Numbered from the stretch's first letter, positions 1 through 9,444 are shown. The stretch: DNA of 64,000 bases from Pedobacter insulae (GCF_900113525.1 NZ_FOPP01000001.1:124001-188000), one strand, 5' to 3'. Program-made: numbers and translations. The notes: generated by a model not told the origin, from the sequence alone.

Positions 1-2
1 CC

Positions 3-254
3 GAGATTGGTCAGCTTCATATTTATATGAGTGGAGGGGGGATGCATAATCCATTGTTAGTAAAATTGCTTAAAAATAGCTTAACTAATAGTATATTTGG
101 TACTACTGCCGACCTTGCTATTAACCCCGACGCAAAAGAAGCAGTCCTATTTGCTTTATTAGCAAATGAAACGATTGCAGGATCACCCATTCACTTTGGT
201 GATCGAGAAGGAGTTCCTTCGGTTTGCATGGGCAAGATTTGTCTGCCGAGTTAA
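3..254 (+). CDS. anmK: Anhydro-N-acetylmuramic acid kinase, C-terminal part (cut by window start)
   Basis: The frame is open from the first bases and ends at the TAA at 252-254, so this is the last 83 or so residues of a gene that begins outside the window. The visible residues include GGGMHNPLL and then NPDAKEAVLFALLANE, which match the conserved C-terminal lobe of AnmK. That cytosolic kinase phosphorylates and opens 1,6-anhydro-MurNAc during cell-wall recycling. The internal ATG at 27 is not a start because coding similarity (EIGQLHIY) continues upstream. The catalytic N-terminal half cannot be seen. The family call rests on the tail only, but the tail is characteristic. Confidence 0.85.
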   Translation, partial: EIGQLHIYMSGGGMHNPLLVKLLKNSLTNSIFGTTADLAINPDAKEAVLFALLANETIAGSPIHFGDREGVPSVCMGKICLPS

Positions 255-256
255 AT

Positions 257-353
257 TTCAGTTTTCTTTATTCTTATTCGAGTTTGGTTCGCCTTTGGTT
301 CGTTCTTCGTTCGAGACTGCTTTGAGATAAATCTAAATAAAGTGAAAACTGAA
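257..353. repeat. Imperfect inverted repeat enclosing TTCG-rich repeats
   Basis: The arms TTCAGTTTTCTTTATT (257-272) and AATAAAGTGAAAACTGAA (336-353) are inverted copies with a 2-base indel. Between them lie reiterated TTTGGTTCG and TTCGTTCGAGA motifs. The long stem directly follows the anmK stop, so it may act as a terminator or 3' stabiliser. It could also be a small dispersed intergenic element. No coding potential is seen in it. Confidence 0.5.
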
Positions 354-385
354 TCTATGTTAAGTCCAGCTTTTAATGGCAAAAG

Positions 386-429
386 TTGGACTTATATTGG
401 ACTCATACTGGACTCATATTGGACTCATC
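386..429. repeat. Four tandem 11-bp repeats (TTGGACTCATA)
   Basis: The units are TTGGACTTATA (386-396), TTGGACTCATA (397-407), CTGGACTCATA (408-418) and TTGGACTCATC (419-429). They differ by one or two bases and have no spacers. The first unit also pairs with AAGTCCA at 362-368. The array sits between the convergent 3' ends of anmK and the DeoR-type gene, so a promoter-operator role is not obvious. The remainder of 430-513 holds CACGAAGCAATC (440-451), a word seen again in inverse near 63454. Confidence 0.7.
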
Positions 430-513
430 TCGAAAAAAACACGAAGCAATCCCGAAGCAGAGGCGAAGCTTCTCTTATTGTTGCAGACACATATGTCGCC
501 TCTAAAGGTTAAA

Positions 514-1260
514 TTATAAGATCTGTAATCCCTTAGCTTGATAGGGCTTTAAGCTTTCATCATTAGGTTCCAATTCGGTGATTAGATAACTAATTTGCCC
601 TAAGGCAGCAACTTTCAGTCGCAAGGTAATATTTAACTTCTCAGAAATGCACAATACCGCTGTTTTTTTAGATGAACTCAGCATTGTTTTCTTTAATTGA
701 TTTATTTCCCAATCCGTATCGGTTAAGCCGTCTGTGGGGTGTACCGCGCTTACACCCATTAAGCACAAATCAACATTAATTTCTGAAAGCTGATTAATTA
801 CCTGGCCTCCATAAGTTATTTGAGAATTCTTGGAGAACAGACCGCCAATTAAAATGACCTCAATTTTCGGGTACTTGGCAAGTTCCACCGCTACCAGTGG
901 ACTAATCGTAAAGAATGTTGCCTGCAAATTTTCCGGTAATTGCTTCACCATTTCTATAATGGTGGTACCACCCCCTGTTAGAATGAACATTCCGTCCTTA
1001 ATTAAGGATAGGGCTTTTTTGGCAATGCCAATCTTGGCATCCTTTGCATATACCGTACTATCATCAAAACTAGAATGATAAGATTTAGACAAAGCGCCGC
1101 CATGTACTTTATATAATAGGTTGTCGTCAGATAGTTCTTGCAAGTCCCTTCTGATGGTATCTTCAGAAACATTGAGCAACTGGACAAGGTCGGATGTTAG
1201 CACCCTGTTATGCAAGTTGATTTGTCTCATTACGAAATCATGTCTTTCTTTTTTAAGCAT
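514..1260 (-). CDS. DeoR/GlpR-family transcriptional regulator
   Basis: This 248-residue protein has the standard DeoR layout. An N-terminal winged helix-turn-helix (about residues 1-57, with LVQLLNVSEDTIRRDLQEL as the recognition region and KVHGGAL after it) is followed by a DeoR C-terminal sensor domain of the sugar-phosphate isomerase fold (about 75-235, including GGGTT and the LMGVSAVHPTDGLTD segment). Members are cytosolic repressors that respond to phosphorylated sugars. It is transcribed away from the SusC gene at 1493, with a 232-base shared upstream region, so it may control that SusC/SusD pair or its own gene. The ligand cannot be read from sequence. Confidence 0.9.
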   Translation of the reverse strand: MLKKERHDFVMRQINLHNRVLTSDLVQLLNVSEDTIRRDLQELSDDNLLYKVHGGALSKSYHSSFDDSTVYAKDAKIGIAKKALSLIKDGMFILTGGGTTIIEMVKQLPENLQATFFTISPLVAVELAKYPKIEVILIGGLFSKNSQITYGGQVINQLSEINVDLCLMGVSAVHPTDGLTDTDWEINQLKKTMLSSSKKTAVLCISEKLNITLRLKVAALGQISYLITELEPNDESLKPYQAKGLQIL

Positions 1261-1492
1261 CTTTTATAGCTGTTTGGAATACTAATATAGTCAAATAAAA
1301 TTATAATGCGGGTATTTGCAGGTTTTTGCGATAATAATTTTTCTTCCTGAGTCAAAATAGTTAAGTAATTTCTTTTTTAACTGAAAAACATTTATGATAT
1401 TTACTTGGCTTTTGATAATTTGCGTATTAGTGCGTGTTTTTTCAGGGGTATAAAATCAAAAAACAAAACAAATTTTAACCAAATTGGCGTTT

Positions 1493-4400
1493 ATGAAAAA
1501 AAAACTACTCATGCTGTTTTTGGGCACGTTTTTGTTGGCTATTCAAGTGATGGCTCAGCAAATAACTGTTACTGGAAAGGTAACTTCAGCAGATGACGGG
1601 CAGCCTATTCCGGGTGCTTCCGTAAAAATTAAAGGTACTAATACGGCTGTGCAGACGGTTACTAATGGTACTTACTCCGTACAAACTAAAGCAGGGGATG
1701 TGCTTCAGTTTTCTTATTTAGGTTTCACTACGGTAGAGCGTACCGTTGGAACCGCAGGTACGATCAATGTTTCTTTAAGCGCTTCGGCCACTGGTTTAGA
1801 TCAAGTGGTTGTGGTAGGTTATGGAACTCAGAAAAAAGCAAATTTAACAGGTGCGGTAGCAAGTATCAATGTTGATCAGGCATTGGGAAGTAGGCCAATT
1901 GCCGATGTAGGTAGAGGTTTACAGGGTGCTGCGGCTGGTTTAACCGTAGTTATTCCAAGTGGAGAGGTTGGTTCTGATCCTATTATTAAAATTAGGGGTC
2001 AGATTGGCTCTTTCAATGGTGGCTCATCTCCCTTAATCTTGTTAGATAATGTTGAGATTCCAAGTATCCAGTTAGTTAACCCTAGCGATATTGAGGAGAT
2101 AACTTTATTAAAGGATGCGGCAGCTGCTTCAATTTACGGTGCAAAAGCTGCGTTTGGGGTAGTATTGATTACTACCAAAAAAGGTTCGAAAACCGATAAG
2201 CCACAGGTTAATTATACGAATAACTTCTCCTTCCAAGATCCGTCTAAAAAGTTTGAAATGGCGGGTGTAAATGCACTTAAATATACGGTTGATGCCGCAG
2301 AGCGGATAGGTATAACTACCAGACAAGGAGCATTTTATTATGTAGATCGTGAATCTTACGAGAAATCTGTTGCTTGGCAAGAAAAATATGGCAACACGAT
2401 CGGACCCGATGATCCAACTGTATTTGGTAGAGATTGGTATGTGCAAGGAACCAGTGCGAAAATGGGTGTAAGAACTTACGATCCCTATTCATTGATGGTT
2501 AAAGAATGGGCGCCAACTAGCCAACATAATTTATCCATTGGCGGAAGCTCTGGCAAAACTAATTATAATATTGGCTTAGGTTTGTTAGACCAAAGTGGAA
2601 TGATGAAAGCAGCTAAAGTTGATAATTTTAGTCGTTATAATGCTTCGATGCGCTTATCAAGCGAAATCAATAAGTATCTCACGGTTCGTGCAGGTGCTTT
2701 ATTTTCACGACGTAATAAGGAATATCCTTATGTAACGAGCTCAACTACGGCAGATCCATGGTTGTATCTTTACCGTTGGGGTCCTTTGTATCCATTGGGT
2801 AACGATGAGAACGGTGATCCAATCCGTAGCCCGGCCAGCGAAATTGCTGCTGCCAATACAGCTAACATTCTTACAAACTATTTGAATGTTAACTTGGGTT
2901 CTACCGTAAATATTATGAATAACTGGAAGGTAGATTTTGACTATACCTTCTCTAATGAAGAAGAAAACTGGAGACGTCCAGGAACAAGGTATACTGCCAG
3001 AAATTCATGGGCTGCGCCTCAAGCGAGACTTGATGCAAGTGGCAATAGAGTGTATGTAAATTCAGAAGGCCAGGTAGTCTCGAGCACTACAGCTGGTGCT
3101 ATGCCAGCCTTTGATCTTTCTTTAGACGAGTATACCGCTGCGGGTAGTAACCCCGATCACTTCTACAGAAGAGCTGGAAACTCTTATCGCCATACGATCA
3201 ATACTTTTACGACTTATAGTTTAAGATTGGCAGAAAATCATGATTTTAAATTTATAGCAGGTATAAACCGGGTAGCTGAAACCTATGAAGATAATTGGAG
3301 TCAAATCACGAATTTAACAGATATCTCCAATCCTCAATTTGATTTTGGTATTGGAACGGTTACGGCAAGTGCCAATAAAAGTTGGCAATCGCAACTCGGC
3401 TACTTTGGAAGGGTTAACTACGCCTTTAAAAATAAATACCTGTTAGAGGGAAATATCCGTTATGATGGATCTTCTAAATTCCCTGAGCATTTATGGTGGA
3501 GATGGTTTCCTTCGTTCTCTGCAGGATGGGTAGCAAGTGAAGAACCTTTTATGCAATGGACTAAGCCTGTATTGAGCATGTTGAAATTCAGAGGTTCTTG
3601 GGGTTCAATCGGAGATCAATCTGTGAATAATGATTTATATTTACGTGTGATGGGTAGCGGGCAAGCCAGTTGGATCGGGTCAAACGGGCGCGTGAACTTT
3701 GTAGGCTCACCGAGAGCAGTTTCTGGAGACATTGCTTGGCAAGATATTGTAACCACTAACTTTGGTATTGATGCTGGATTTTTAAATAACCGTTTAACGA
3801 TAACAGGAGAACTCTATCAAAGAAATACAGACAACATGATTGTTCCGGCAGAAGGGATTCCGCTTACCTTAGGAATAGGTGCTCCACAGAGCAATTATGG
3901 CTCTATTCAAACGAGGGGATGGGAATTAGCAGTAGCTTTCAATAACAAATTTAGCAACGGCTTAGGGCTTAATATCAGGGCTAACTTGAGCGATTCTAAA
4001 TCAAAACTAACAGCTTATGGTTCGACTCAAAGTATCGCGACAGAAAACAGTAGATATGTAGGTACAACTATTGGTGAAATCTGGGGATACCGTACTGATC
4101 GACTTTATCAGATGGATGATTTTGAACTAGATGGAAATGGAAAACCTCAGCTGATTTTCTTAAGTGCAGCGGAAAGTGCACTTCATGGTGGTAAGCAGGC
4201 ATTCAAATTGAAAAGTCAAAATGGTGCAAAACCAGTTTATCAACCTTTTCTACAAAACTCATCAAACTTTAGATTTGGTCCTGGGGATGTTAAATTCAAG
4301 GACTTAAATGGAGACGGAGAGATTAGTCCTGGAAACAGGTTGTTGAATGACCATGGTGATTTAGAGAAAATCGGAAACTCTACACCTCGCTATGAATATG

Positions 4401-4918
4401 GTTTTAGATTGGGTGCTGACTACAAGGGTTTTGATTTAAGTGGATTTTTCCAAGGCGTAGGTAGCCGTAAGATTGTAGGTAATGGATTTTTGGTAGTGCC
4501 AGGATGGCACGCTGGTGATGGCGCTATGCCTGCAGCGATTGCCGACGACTATTGGACCCTTGATAATACCGATGCTTTTTACCCTGCAGCTTATAATAAT
4601 GGAGGTTCAACAGGGGTTAACAATACTCAGATCCAAGACCGTTATTTGTTGAATATGGCATATTTGAGACTTAAGAATGTAACATTGGGTTACACAATTC
4701 CTAAGATGTTGTTACAGAAAGTACATGTAAACTCTTTAAGAGTGTATGTGTCATTAGAGAATTTCAAAACCTGGGATAATTTAAATGGTTTGCCAGTAGA
4801 TCCTGAAGCGATTAGCGGATATTCTATGTGGAATACTACTAATTATAACTCTGGCCGTACAGGCGAGGGCGTGCCGACTTTCAAAAGCGTTTCATTTGGA
4901 GTTCAGTTAAATTTTTAA
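1493..4918 (+). CDS. SusC/RagA-family TonB-linked outer membrane protein
   Basis: A 1141-residue outer-membrane transporter. The ATG at 1493 gives a clean signal peptide (MKKKLLMLFLG onward, cleaved near AQQ). An in-frame TTG nine bases upstream is less likely. A carboxypeptidase-regulatory-like domain (about 25-100) precedes the SusC signature VVVVGYGTQKKANLTGAV (about 106-123), then the plug and a beta-barrel ending in the aromatic C-terminus VQLNF. There is no STN domain, so it should not signal to a sigma factor. It is followed 12 bases later by its SusD partner. No degradative enzyme lies next to the pair, so the substrate is unknown. Confidence 0.95.
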   Translation: MKKKLLMLFLGTFLLAIQVMAQQITVTGKVTSADDGQPIPGASVKIKGTNTAVQTVTNGTYSVQTKAGDVLQFSYLGFTTVERTVGTAGTINVSLSASATGLDQVVVVGYGTQKKANLTGAVASINVDQALGSRPIADVGRGLQGAAAGLTVVIPSGEVGSDPIIKIRGQIGSFNGGSSPLILLDNVEIPSIQLVNPSDIEEITLLKDAAAASIYGAKAAFGVVLITTKKGSKTDKPQVNYTNNFSFQDPSKKFEMAGVNALKYTVDAAERIGITTRQGAFYYVDRESYEKSVAWQEKYGNTIGPDDPTVFGRDWYVQGTSAKMGVRTYDPYSLMVKEWAPTSQHNLSIGGSSGKTNYNIGLGLLDQSGMMKAAKVDNFSRYNASMRLSSEINKYLTVRAGALFSRRNKEYPYVTSSTTADPWLYLYRWGPLYPLGNDENGDPIRSPASEIAAANTANILTNYLNVNLGSTVNIMNNWKVDFDYTFSNEEENWRRPGTRYTARNSWAAPQARLDASGNRVYVNSEGQVVSSTTAGAMPAFDLSLDEYTAAGSNPDHFYRRAGNSYRHTINTFTTYSLRLAENHDFKFIAGINRVAETYEDNWSQITNLTDISNPQFDFGIGTVTASANKSWQSQLGYFGRVNYAFKNKYLLEGNIRYDGSSKFPEHLWWRWFPSFSAGWVASEEPFMQWTKPVLSMLKFRGSWGSIGDQSVNNDLYLRVMGSGQASWIGSNGRVNFVGSPRAVSGDIAWQDIVTTNFGIDAGFLNNRLTITGELYQRNTDNMIVPAEGIPLTLGIGAPQSNYGSIQTRGWELAVAFNNKFSNGLGLNIRANLSDSKSKLTAYGSTQSIATENSRYVGTTIGEIWGYRTDRLYQMDDFELDGNGKPQLIFLSAAESALHGGKQAFKLKSQNGAKPVYQPFLQNSSNFRFGPGDVKFKDLNGDGEISPGNRLLNDHGDLEKIGNSTPRYEYGFRLGADYKGFDLSGFFQGVGSRKIVGNGFLVVPGWHAGDGAMPAAIADDYWTLDNTDAFYPAAYNNGGSTGVNNTQIQDRYLLNMAYLRLKNVTLGYTIPKMLLQKVHVNSLRVYVSLENFKTWDNLNGLPVDPEAISGYSMWNTTNYNSGRTGEGVPTFKSVSFGVQLNF

Positions 4919-4930
4919 AAAGATAAAAAG

Positions 4931-6772
4931 ATGAAATATTTTAAATATATATATAGTCTGGCGGTAGTATCACTGCTATTCGCTTCCTGTAAAGAGGAAG
5001 TATTAGACAGGTCACCTTTAACCGAGTATATAGACGAGGAATTTTGGAGAAATGAGAATGACCTCCGTTTATATGGGAATAGTTTCTACACAAATTATTT
5101 TGTGGGTTATAACTCCTCATTTACAGCGGACTATACGCCGGTACGAGGTTACACCTTTTCTGATGATCTAACTAGTAAAAATACGCAGGCAGCGTTTGAG
5201 AGTAGTGTGCCAACCTCGAGGGGTTCAGCCTCTGAGGCCGCAGCTTGGATGTCAAGTTATGCTGGGCCAACTTGGAATTTTGCATGGGTTAGAAAATCCA
5301 ATATTTTTATTGACCGCGTGGAAACCGTAGCAAAGCCTAATATTTCCCAAGACGCTTATAAGCATTGGTCGGCCGTTGGCAGGTTTTTTAGAGGTTTTGA
5401 ATACAGCCGTTTAGTAAGGGTATTTGGCGACGTGCCTTATTTTGATCATGAACTTTTAGATAATGAGAAAGCTGAATTGTTCAAAGATCGCGACAATCGT
5501 GGTTTAGTGATGGATAAGGTGTACGATGATTTCAAATATGTATTAACCAATATGCGTGAAAGTGATGGAACGAATAACTTAAACAGGTATATCGCTGCTG
5601 GATTTATTTCGAGATTTATGCTATTTGAAGGAACATACCAACATTACCATGGCTTGGATGCTGCCAGAGCTAAGAAATATCTAGAACTCGCAGTTGAGGC
5701 TGGAGATTTGGTGATGAATAGTGGAAAATATAATTTTTCTCGTGATTTTAAATCTTTATTTACGTCTGAGAGCTTGGTAGGACATCCTGAAGTATTAATG
5801 TATCGTGTATACGACGCTGCTTTAACTGTAACACATTCTATCGCTTCTTATTCAAATGGAACGGAAACAGTTGGCGTTGATCCGAATTTAGCATTGGTTA
5901 AATCATTCATCGTTAATGACGGTAAAGTTTGGCAAAATTCTGGAGTTGCGAATGCGACTTCATTTTCGATTGCAAATTTAGCTAAGACTCGTGACCCTCG
6001 TTTTGAGGCGTCATTTATGGACGTACCTACAGATGCATCAGCTACTTTATTATATGGTTATAAGTTTGCGCCGAGAGAGGCGCTAACCTTTATTGGTAAA
6101 ACCTATCCACCGGCCTGGGGAAGTAACACCAACACTAGTGATGCGCCGATTATGCGCTTAGCAGAAGTTGTACTGAACTGGATCGAAGCCAAGGCTGTAT
6201 TAGCACAGTATATGGGTGGCGCGGCTGTGTCGCAGGCCGACTTAGATAAATCGGTTAATGCTATTCGCAACAGGCCATTAGAAGCTGCAGCTATTGCAAA
6301 GGGTGTGATGAAAACCGCACCATTAATGTTGGGCTCGCTTCCTAATGATCCAGCGCGTGATGCAGATGTTCCGGCATTGATTTGGGAGATTCGTCGCGAA
6401 AGACGCATGGAGTTTGTGTTCGAATATAGCCGTTTATTAGATCTTAAGCGGTGGAAGAAACTAAACTACATGGATTTTAGCACGAATACCGATGCATTGT
6501 TAGGGCCTTGGGTTGATGTGAAGAATGAAATTCCAATATTTTTAACTGCTGCGAATGCGAATGCCAAAAACATTAAAGTTAAAAAGCTAGATGGTACAGT
6601 TGTTACTTACAATGGAACCAATGCTGATGCAATGGTTGGTTTTTGGGTCGTTATCAATGGTAATAACAGAAATGTATTTACCGATAGATCTTACCTGTCA
6701 CCTATTGGTCAGACACAAATTGTAGACTATCAGGAAAAAGGTTATAAACTTACCCAGACTACTGGTTGGTAA
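4931..6772 (+). CDS. RagB/SusD-family nutrient-binding lipoprotein
   Basis: A 613-residue surface lipoprotein. The signal peptide ends in the lipobox LFASC, placing the lipidated cysteine at residue 20. The SusD-like N-terminal region follows (SPLTEYIDEEFWRNENDL), with helical TPR-like segments and the RagB/SusD C-terminal block IWEIRRERRMEFVFEYSRLLDLKRW near residues 485-510, which is typical of the family. It caps the barrel of the SusC protein encoded 12 bases upstream and captures substrate at the cell surface. The two genes form a bicistronic unit closed by the terminator at 6797. Confidence 0.95.
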   Translation: MKYFKYIYSLAVVSLLFASCKEEVLDRSPLTEYIDEEFWRNENDLRLYGNSFYTNYFVGYNSSFTADYTPVRGYTFSDDLTSKNTQAAFESSVPTSRGSASEAAAWMSSYAGPTWNFAWVRKSNIFIDRVETVAKPNISQDAYKHWSAVGRFFRGFEYSRLVRVFGDVPYFDHELLDNEKAELFKDRDNRGLVMDKVYDDFKYVLTNMRESDGTNNLNRYIAAGFISRFMLFEGTYQHYHGLDAARAKKYLELAVEAGDLVMNSGKYNFSRDFKSLFTSESLVGHPEVLMYRVYDAALTVTHSIASYSNGTETVGVDPNLALVKSFIVNDGKVWQNSGVANATSFSIANLAKTRDPRFEASFMDVPTDASATLLYGYKFAPREALTFIGKTYPPAWGSNTNTSDAPIMRLAEVVLNWIEAKAVLAQYMGGAAVSQADLDKSVNAIRNRPLEAAAIAKGVMKTAPLMLGSLPNDPARDADVPALIWEIRRERRMEFVFEYSRLLDLKRWKKLNYMDFSTNTDALLGPWVDVKNEIPIFLTAANANAKNIKVKKLDGTVVTYNGTNADAMVGFWVVINGNNRNVFTDRSYLSPIGQTQIVDYQEKGYKLTQTTGW

Positions 6773-6796
6773 GATAAGATTACTGAGTATATAATG

Positions 6797-6832
6797 GGCT
6801 GTAGCATCTTTTAATGCTACAGCCTTTTTTTT
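6797..6832 (+). terminator. Rho-independent terminator after SusD
   Basis: A perfect 11-bp stem, GGCTGTAGCAT (6797-6807) with ATGCTACAGCC (6814-6824), closes a 6-base loop and is followed by eight T residues. Confidence 0.95.
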
Positions 6833-6871
6833 ACCTAAAAATGCTTACTTTTGTGAACAATTAATTACACC

Positions 6872-7087
6872 ATGGCAAATTTCACCCTTACTCCAGACGC
6901 TTGGGAGAGAGTTAAGATTAAGTTTTTAAGAAAATATCGTGATTTAGCGCAGGTAGAACTTTCTTTTGTTCCCGGCCAGGAAGATCAATTGGTGCAACAA
7001 CTCATGGCCTTGGTAAAAAGAGATCAGGCCTATATTGAGTTTACAATTCGTAAAGCCTTGGCTGATCCAGCGGGTAATCGTTTATAG
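6872..7087 (+). CDS. Small CsbD/YjbJ-like stress protein (divergent)
   Basis: A 71-residue cytosolic protein without signal peptide or membrane segment. Its pattern W-ERVKIKFLRKYRDL, then LSFVPGQEDQL, then VQQLMALVKRDQAYIEFTIRKAL follows the CsbD-like layout (W-x-x-x-K-x-K-x-x-x-K-Y-x-x-L, then a polar stretch ending G-x-E-D-x-L, then a basic helix). CsbD-like proteins are small general-stress proteins of unknown biochemistry. The similarity is by pattern only and several usual residues differ. A TACTTTTG element at 6846-6853 precedes it, so it is probably transcribed alone. An unrelated orphan protein remains possible. Confidence 0.55.
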   Translation: MANFTLTPDAWERVKIKFLRKYRDLAQVELSFVPGQEDQLVQQLMALVKRDQAYIEFTIRKALADPAGNRL

Positions 7088-7419
7088 CGGTTATACCGGC
7101 ATATTATTTTATAACCTATAATATATAGTTTAGCAATAACTAGCTAATGTTTAGTATTACAGGCAGATAAAAAATAAAAAAAATAAAAAAAATTGGTAAT
7201 ATTAAAACTAAAGCTGATATTTGTCTCCGGATACAAATGTTTTGTGGTATCGAACAATCATCTGTAGACAATAATTTAAAAAAGATTAATTTTTTTTTAA
7301 AACTATTGTTTTAAGTGTATATTCGTACCGTGAACTATTTTGGTTCAACAGGGAATGCTGAAAACTGTACTAAGAGTAAGCAAGAAAAAAAGAAAATAAA
7401 TTTTATTAACTCTAAGATT
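7088..7419. other. AT-rich intergenic region upstream of the collagen-like gene
   Basis: This 332-base stretch is very AT-rich with A and T runs (7170-7193, 7276-7302). No gene, tRNA or convincing TAnnTTTG promoter is seen. It most likely contains the promoter and long leader of the gene at 7420. Confidence 0.4.
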
Positions 7420-9255
7420 ATGAGAAAAGTTTTATTAACTGTAATGATGGTGAGCTCTCTTCTAGCGTTTAACGCTTGTAAGAAAGACGGTGCTACAGGC
7501 CCACAAGGTCCTGCTGGCCCAACGGGTGCTACAGGTCCACAAGGTCCTGCTGGTGCTGTAGGTGCTACTGGTGCTCAAGGCGCTGCTGGTGCTGCTGGTA
7601 CTCCAGGTTCGAAAATTTTATCTACTACAGGTGCTCCAACGGCTGCAACTGGTGCTGATGGTGATTATGCATTCGATCCAACTTCAAAAATGCTTTATGG
7701 TCCTAAGGCTGCTGGTGCATGGCCTGCTGGTGTTTCATTAGTTGGTGCTACAGGTGCTACAGGTGCTACAGGTGCTACTGGTGCTACTGGTGCTACAGGT
7801 GCTACTGGTGCGGCTGGTGTAAACGGTACTAAGTTTTTAGCTGGAAACGGTGCTCCAACTACTACTTATCCTTCAAATGCAGTAGAAGGTGACTTCTATT
7901 TTGACAAAGACAACTCTACTTTCTACGGTCCTAAATTGGCTGATGGAACTTGGGGAACTAACGTAATGCCATTAGGTATGGCTTATGCTGCTAGAACCTA
8001 TACTATTACTAGAGGTTTTGAGGCTGTAACTCAGACTTCTAAAACTTTTGGTCAAGTTGCTAAAGTAACTTACAAAAACTTTGATATCATCACTACATAT
8101 GAGATCAATGCTGACGATGCTATTCGTATCGCTAACTATCCAGGATGGTCAGATAACAGAGAGATGATTTTCGAAACTGTTAATGGTTCTGGTGTATTTG
8201 ATGCTGTACCTACAAGTGCTGCTAGTTTTGGTGTTGCTCCATTTGTTGTAGGTCGTAGATTTATGTATACTGGTAATACTGCAAACCCAACAACAACATT
8301 TAACTTAACTGCTGTTGATATCGCTAGATTAACTTCTAACGCTGGTGCTGCTTTTGGTTACTTAACTTATGCTAAAGCTACTACTGGTGATTCAAATCCA
8401 GCTAATTCTTACACTCCTGCAAACCAGAATGAATTAATAACTGGTAAAACGTTAAATTTTGCTCGTGTGAAAGATGTAAATGTTGCCGCTGAGACTTCAG
8501 GTGCAAACTACAATGCTACTTACACTGCTCAAACTAAATTTGACTTAAATGCATTAGTTCCTAACTACGAGAAATACAAGCAAGATGGTAAAGTATTTGT
8601 AAAATACAAGTATTACACTGCAAACAACGCTGGTAACTCACCAATCGTTCACGCTGGTGCTAACGCTGGTTGGGTAGATTTAACTACTTATGCTAACTCT
8701 TATGTAACTGGTGCGGGTGGTTATACAACTGCTGGTGTTACTGATGTTAATCCGTTCTCTTTAACTCCTCCAGCTGGTGGTGTTATGGGTTCTGCTTACT
8801 TAGGTGCTGCTGCAGTAACTGTTGCTCCAAACCAAGTTGCTACTCCGGTAGTTTTAGCTTCTACTGCTAACTTAAATGGTAATGTAGTAATGAACTGGAC
8901 AATCGCTTCAGGTACTAACTTAGCTGGTGCTCCAACTTCAACTGCATTCGGTCCAATGACTTATTCAGGTACAGTTATCAATGTTCCGACTGGTGCTAGA
9001 CCAGCTGCTGTTAACCGTGGTTTTGAAACTGCATTCTATTCAGTTCCTCAATTAACTTCTAACGTAGCTATCACTGGTACAGGTAATGTTGATATCATTG
9101 CTAGAACTGGTGGTCAAGCAGCTACTTACTTCGAATCTACTAAATTAGTTCAAGTACAAGTATTTGCTATCCCTGGTGATGTAATTAAAGCTTTGAAAGC
9201 TAAAGGTGTTAATGTTGATAACGTTAACGAAGTTAGCCAACACGTTAAATTATAA
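7420..9255 (+). CDS. Collagen-like surface lipoprotein
   Basis: A 611-residue protein. The ATG at 7420 is chosen because it opens a lipoprotein signal (MRKVLLTVMM, lipobox FNAC, Cys about residue 19). Upstream in-frame sequence looks noncoding. After KKDG come two Gly-X-Y collagen-like stretches (GATGPQGPAGPTG near 23-60, and GATGATGAT near 108-130). Each is followed by a similar module, G-APT, GD-Y/F-x-FD, then YGPK with a Trp, so the N-terminal third is a duplicated stalk unit. The remaining 400 or so residues are a Thr/Ala/Asn-rich domain I do not recognise. Codon use is strikingly uniform (GGT, GCT, ACT), suggesting very high expression. Probably an abundant surface or fibre-forming protein. 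Confidence 0.8.
   Translation: MRKVLLTVMMVSSLLAFNACKKDGATGPQGPAGPTGATGPQGPAGAVGATGAQGAAGAAGTPGSKILSTTGAPTAATGADGDYAFDPTSKMLYGPKAAGAWPAGVSLVGATGATGATGATGATGATGATGAAGVNGTKFLAGNGAPTTTYPSNAVEGDFYFDKDNSTFYGPKLADGTWGTNVMPLGMAYAARTYTITRGFEAVTQTSKTFGQVAKVTYKNFDIITTYEINADDAIRIANYPGWSDNREMIFETVNGSGVFDAVPTSAASFGVAPFVVGRRFMYTGNTANPTTTFNLTAVDIARLTSNAGAAFGYLTYAKATTGDSNPANSYTPANQNELITGKTLNFARVKDVNVAAETSGANYNATYTAQTKFDLNALVPNYEKYKQDGKVFVKYKYYTANNAGNSPIVHAGANAGWVDLTTYANSYVTGAGGYTTAGVTDVNPFSLTPPAGGVMGSAYLGAAAVTVAPNQVATPVVLASTANLNGNVVMNWTIASGTNLAGAPTSTAFGPMTYSGTVINVPTGARPAAVNRGFETAFYSVPQLTSNVAITGTGNVDIIARTGGQAATYFESTKLVQVQVFAIPGDVIKALKAKGVNVDNVNEVSQHVKL
7743..7812 (+). repeat. 9-bp tandem repeat array encoding Gly-Ala-Thr
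   Basis: Seven or so consecutive copies of GGTGCTACA or GGTGCTACT, in frame, encode the second collagen-like stretch. Slippage by whole units would change stalk length without a frameshift. Confidence 0.9.
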
Positions 9256-9296
9256 TTATTAATCTTCAGAGTTAAATTATATATAATTTAATATAA

Positions 9297-9326
9297 GCAG
9301 CCCCTCAGACGAGGGGCTGCTTTTTT
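9297..9326 (+). terminator. Rho-independent terminator after collagen-like gene
   Basis: A perfect 10-bp GC-rich stem, GCAGCCCCTC (9297-9306) with GAGGGGCTGC (9311-9320), closes an AGAC loop and is followed by six T residues. Confidence 0.95.
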
Positions 9327-9444
9327 ATTTTATAAGAATTTTTTTGCGACTTAGGGAGCTTACATAAGTTATGTCTGTTAACTTCGTAAGTATGATTTTT
9401 AAAAGTTTTTGTACATTTACTTTATTCGTAAATTCAATAGTAAG

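Noticed and set aside
386..429. CRISPR-like array
   Set aside because: The units are 11 bases, contiguous and without spacers, and no cas genes are present.
1405..1596. Short plus-strand frame overlapping the first SusC start
   Set aside because: It is out of frame with the SusC gene and has no protein features.
7743..7812. CRISPR or noncoding satellite
   Set aside because: The 9-bp repeats are in frame within a collagen-like coding sequence.
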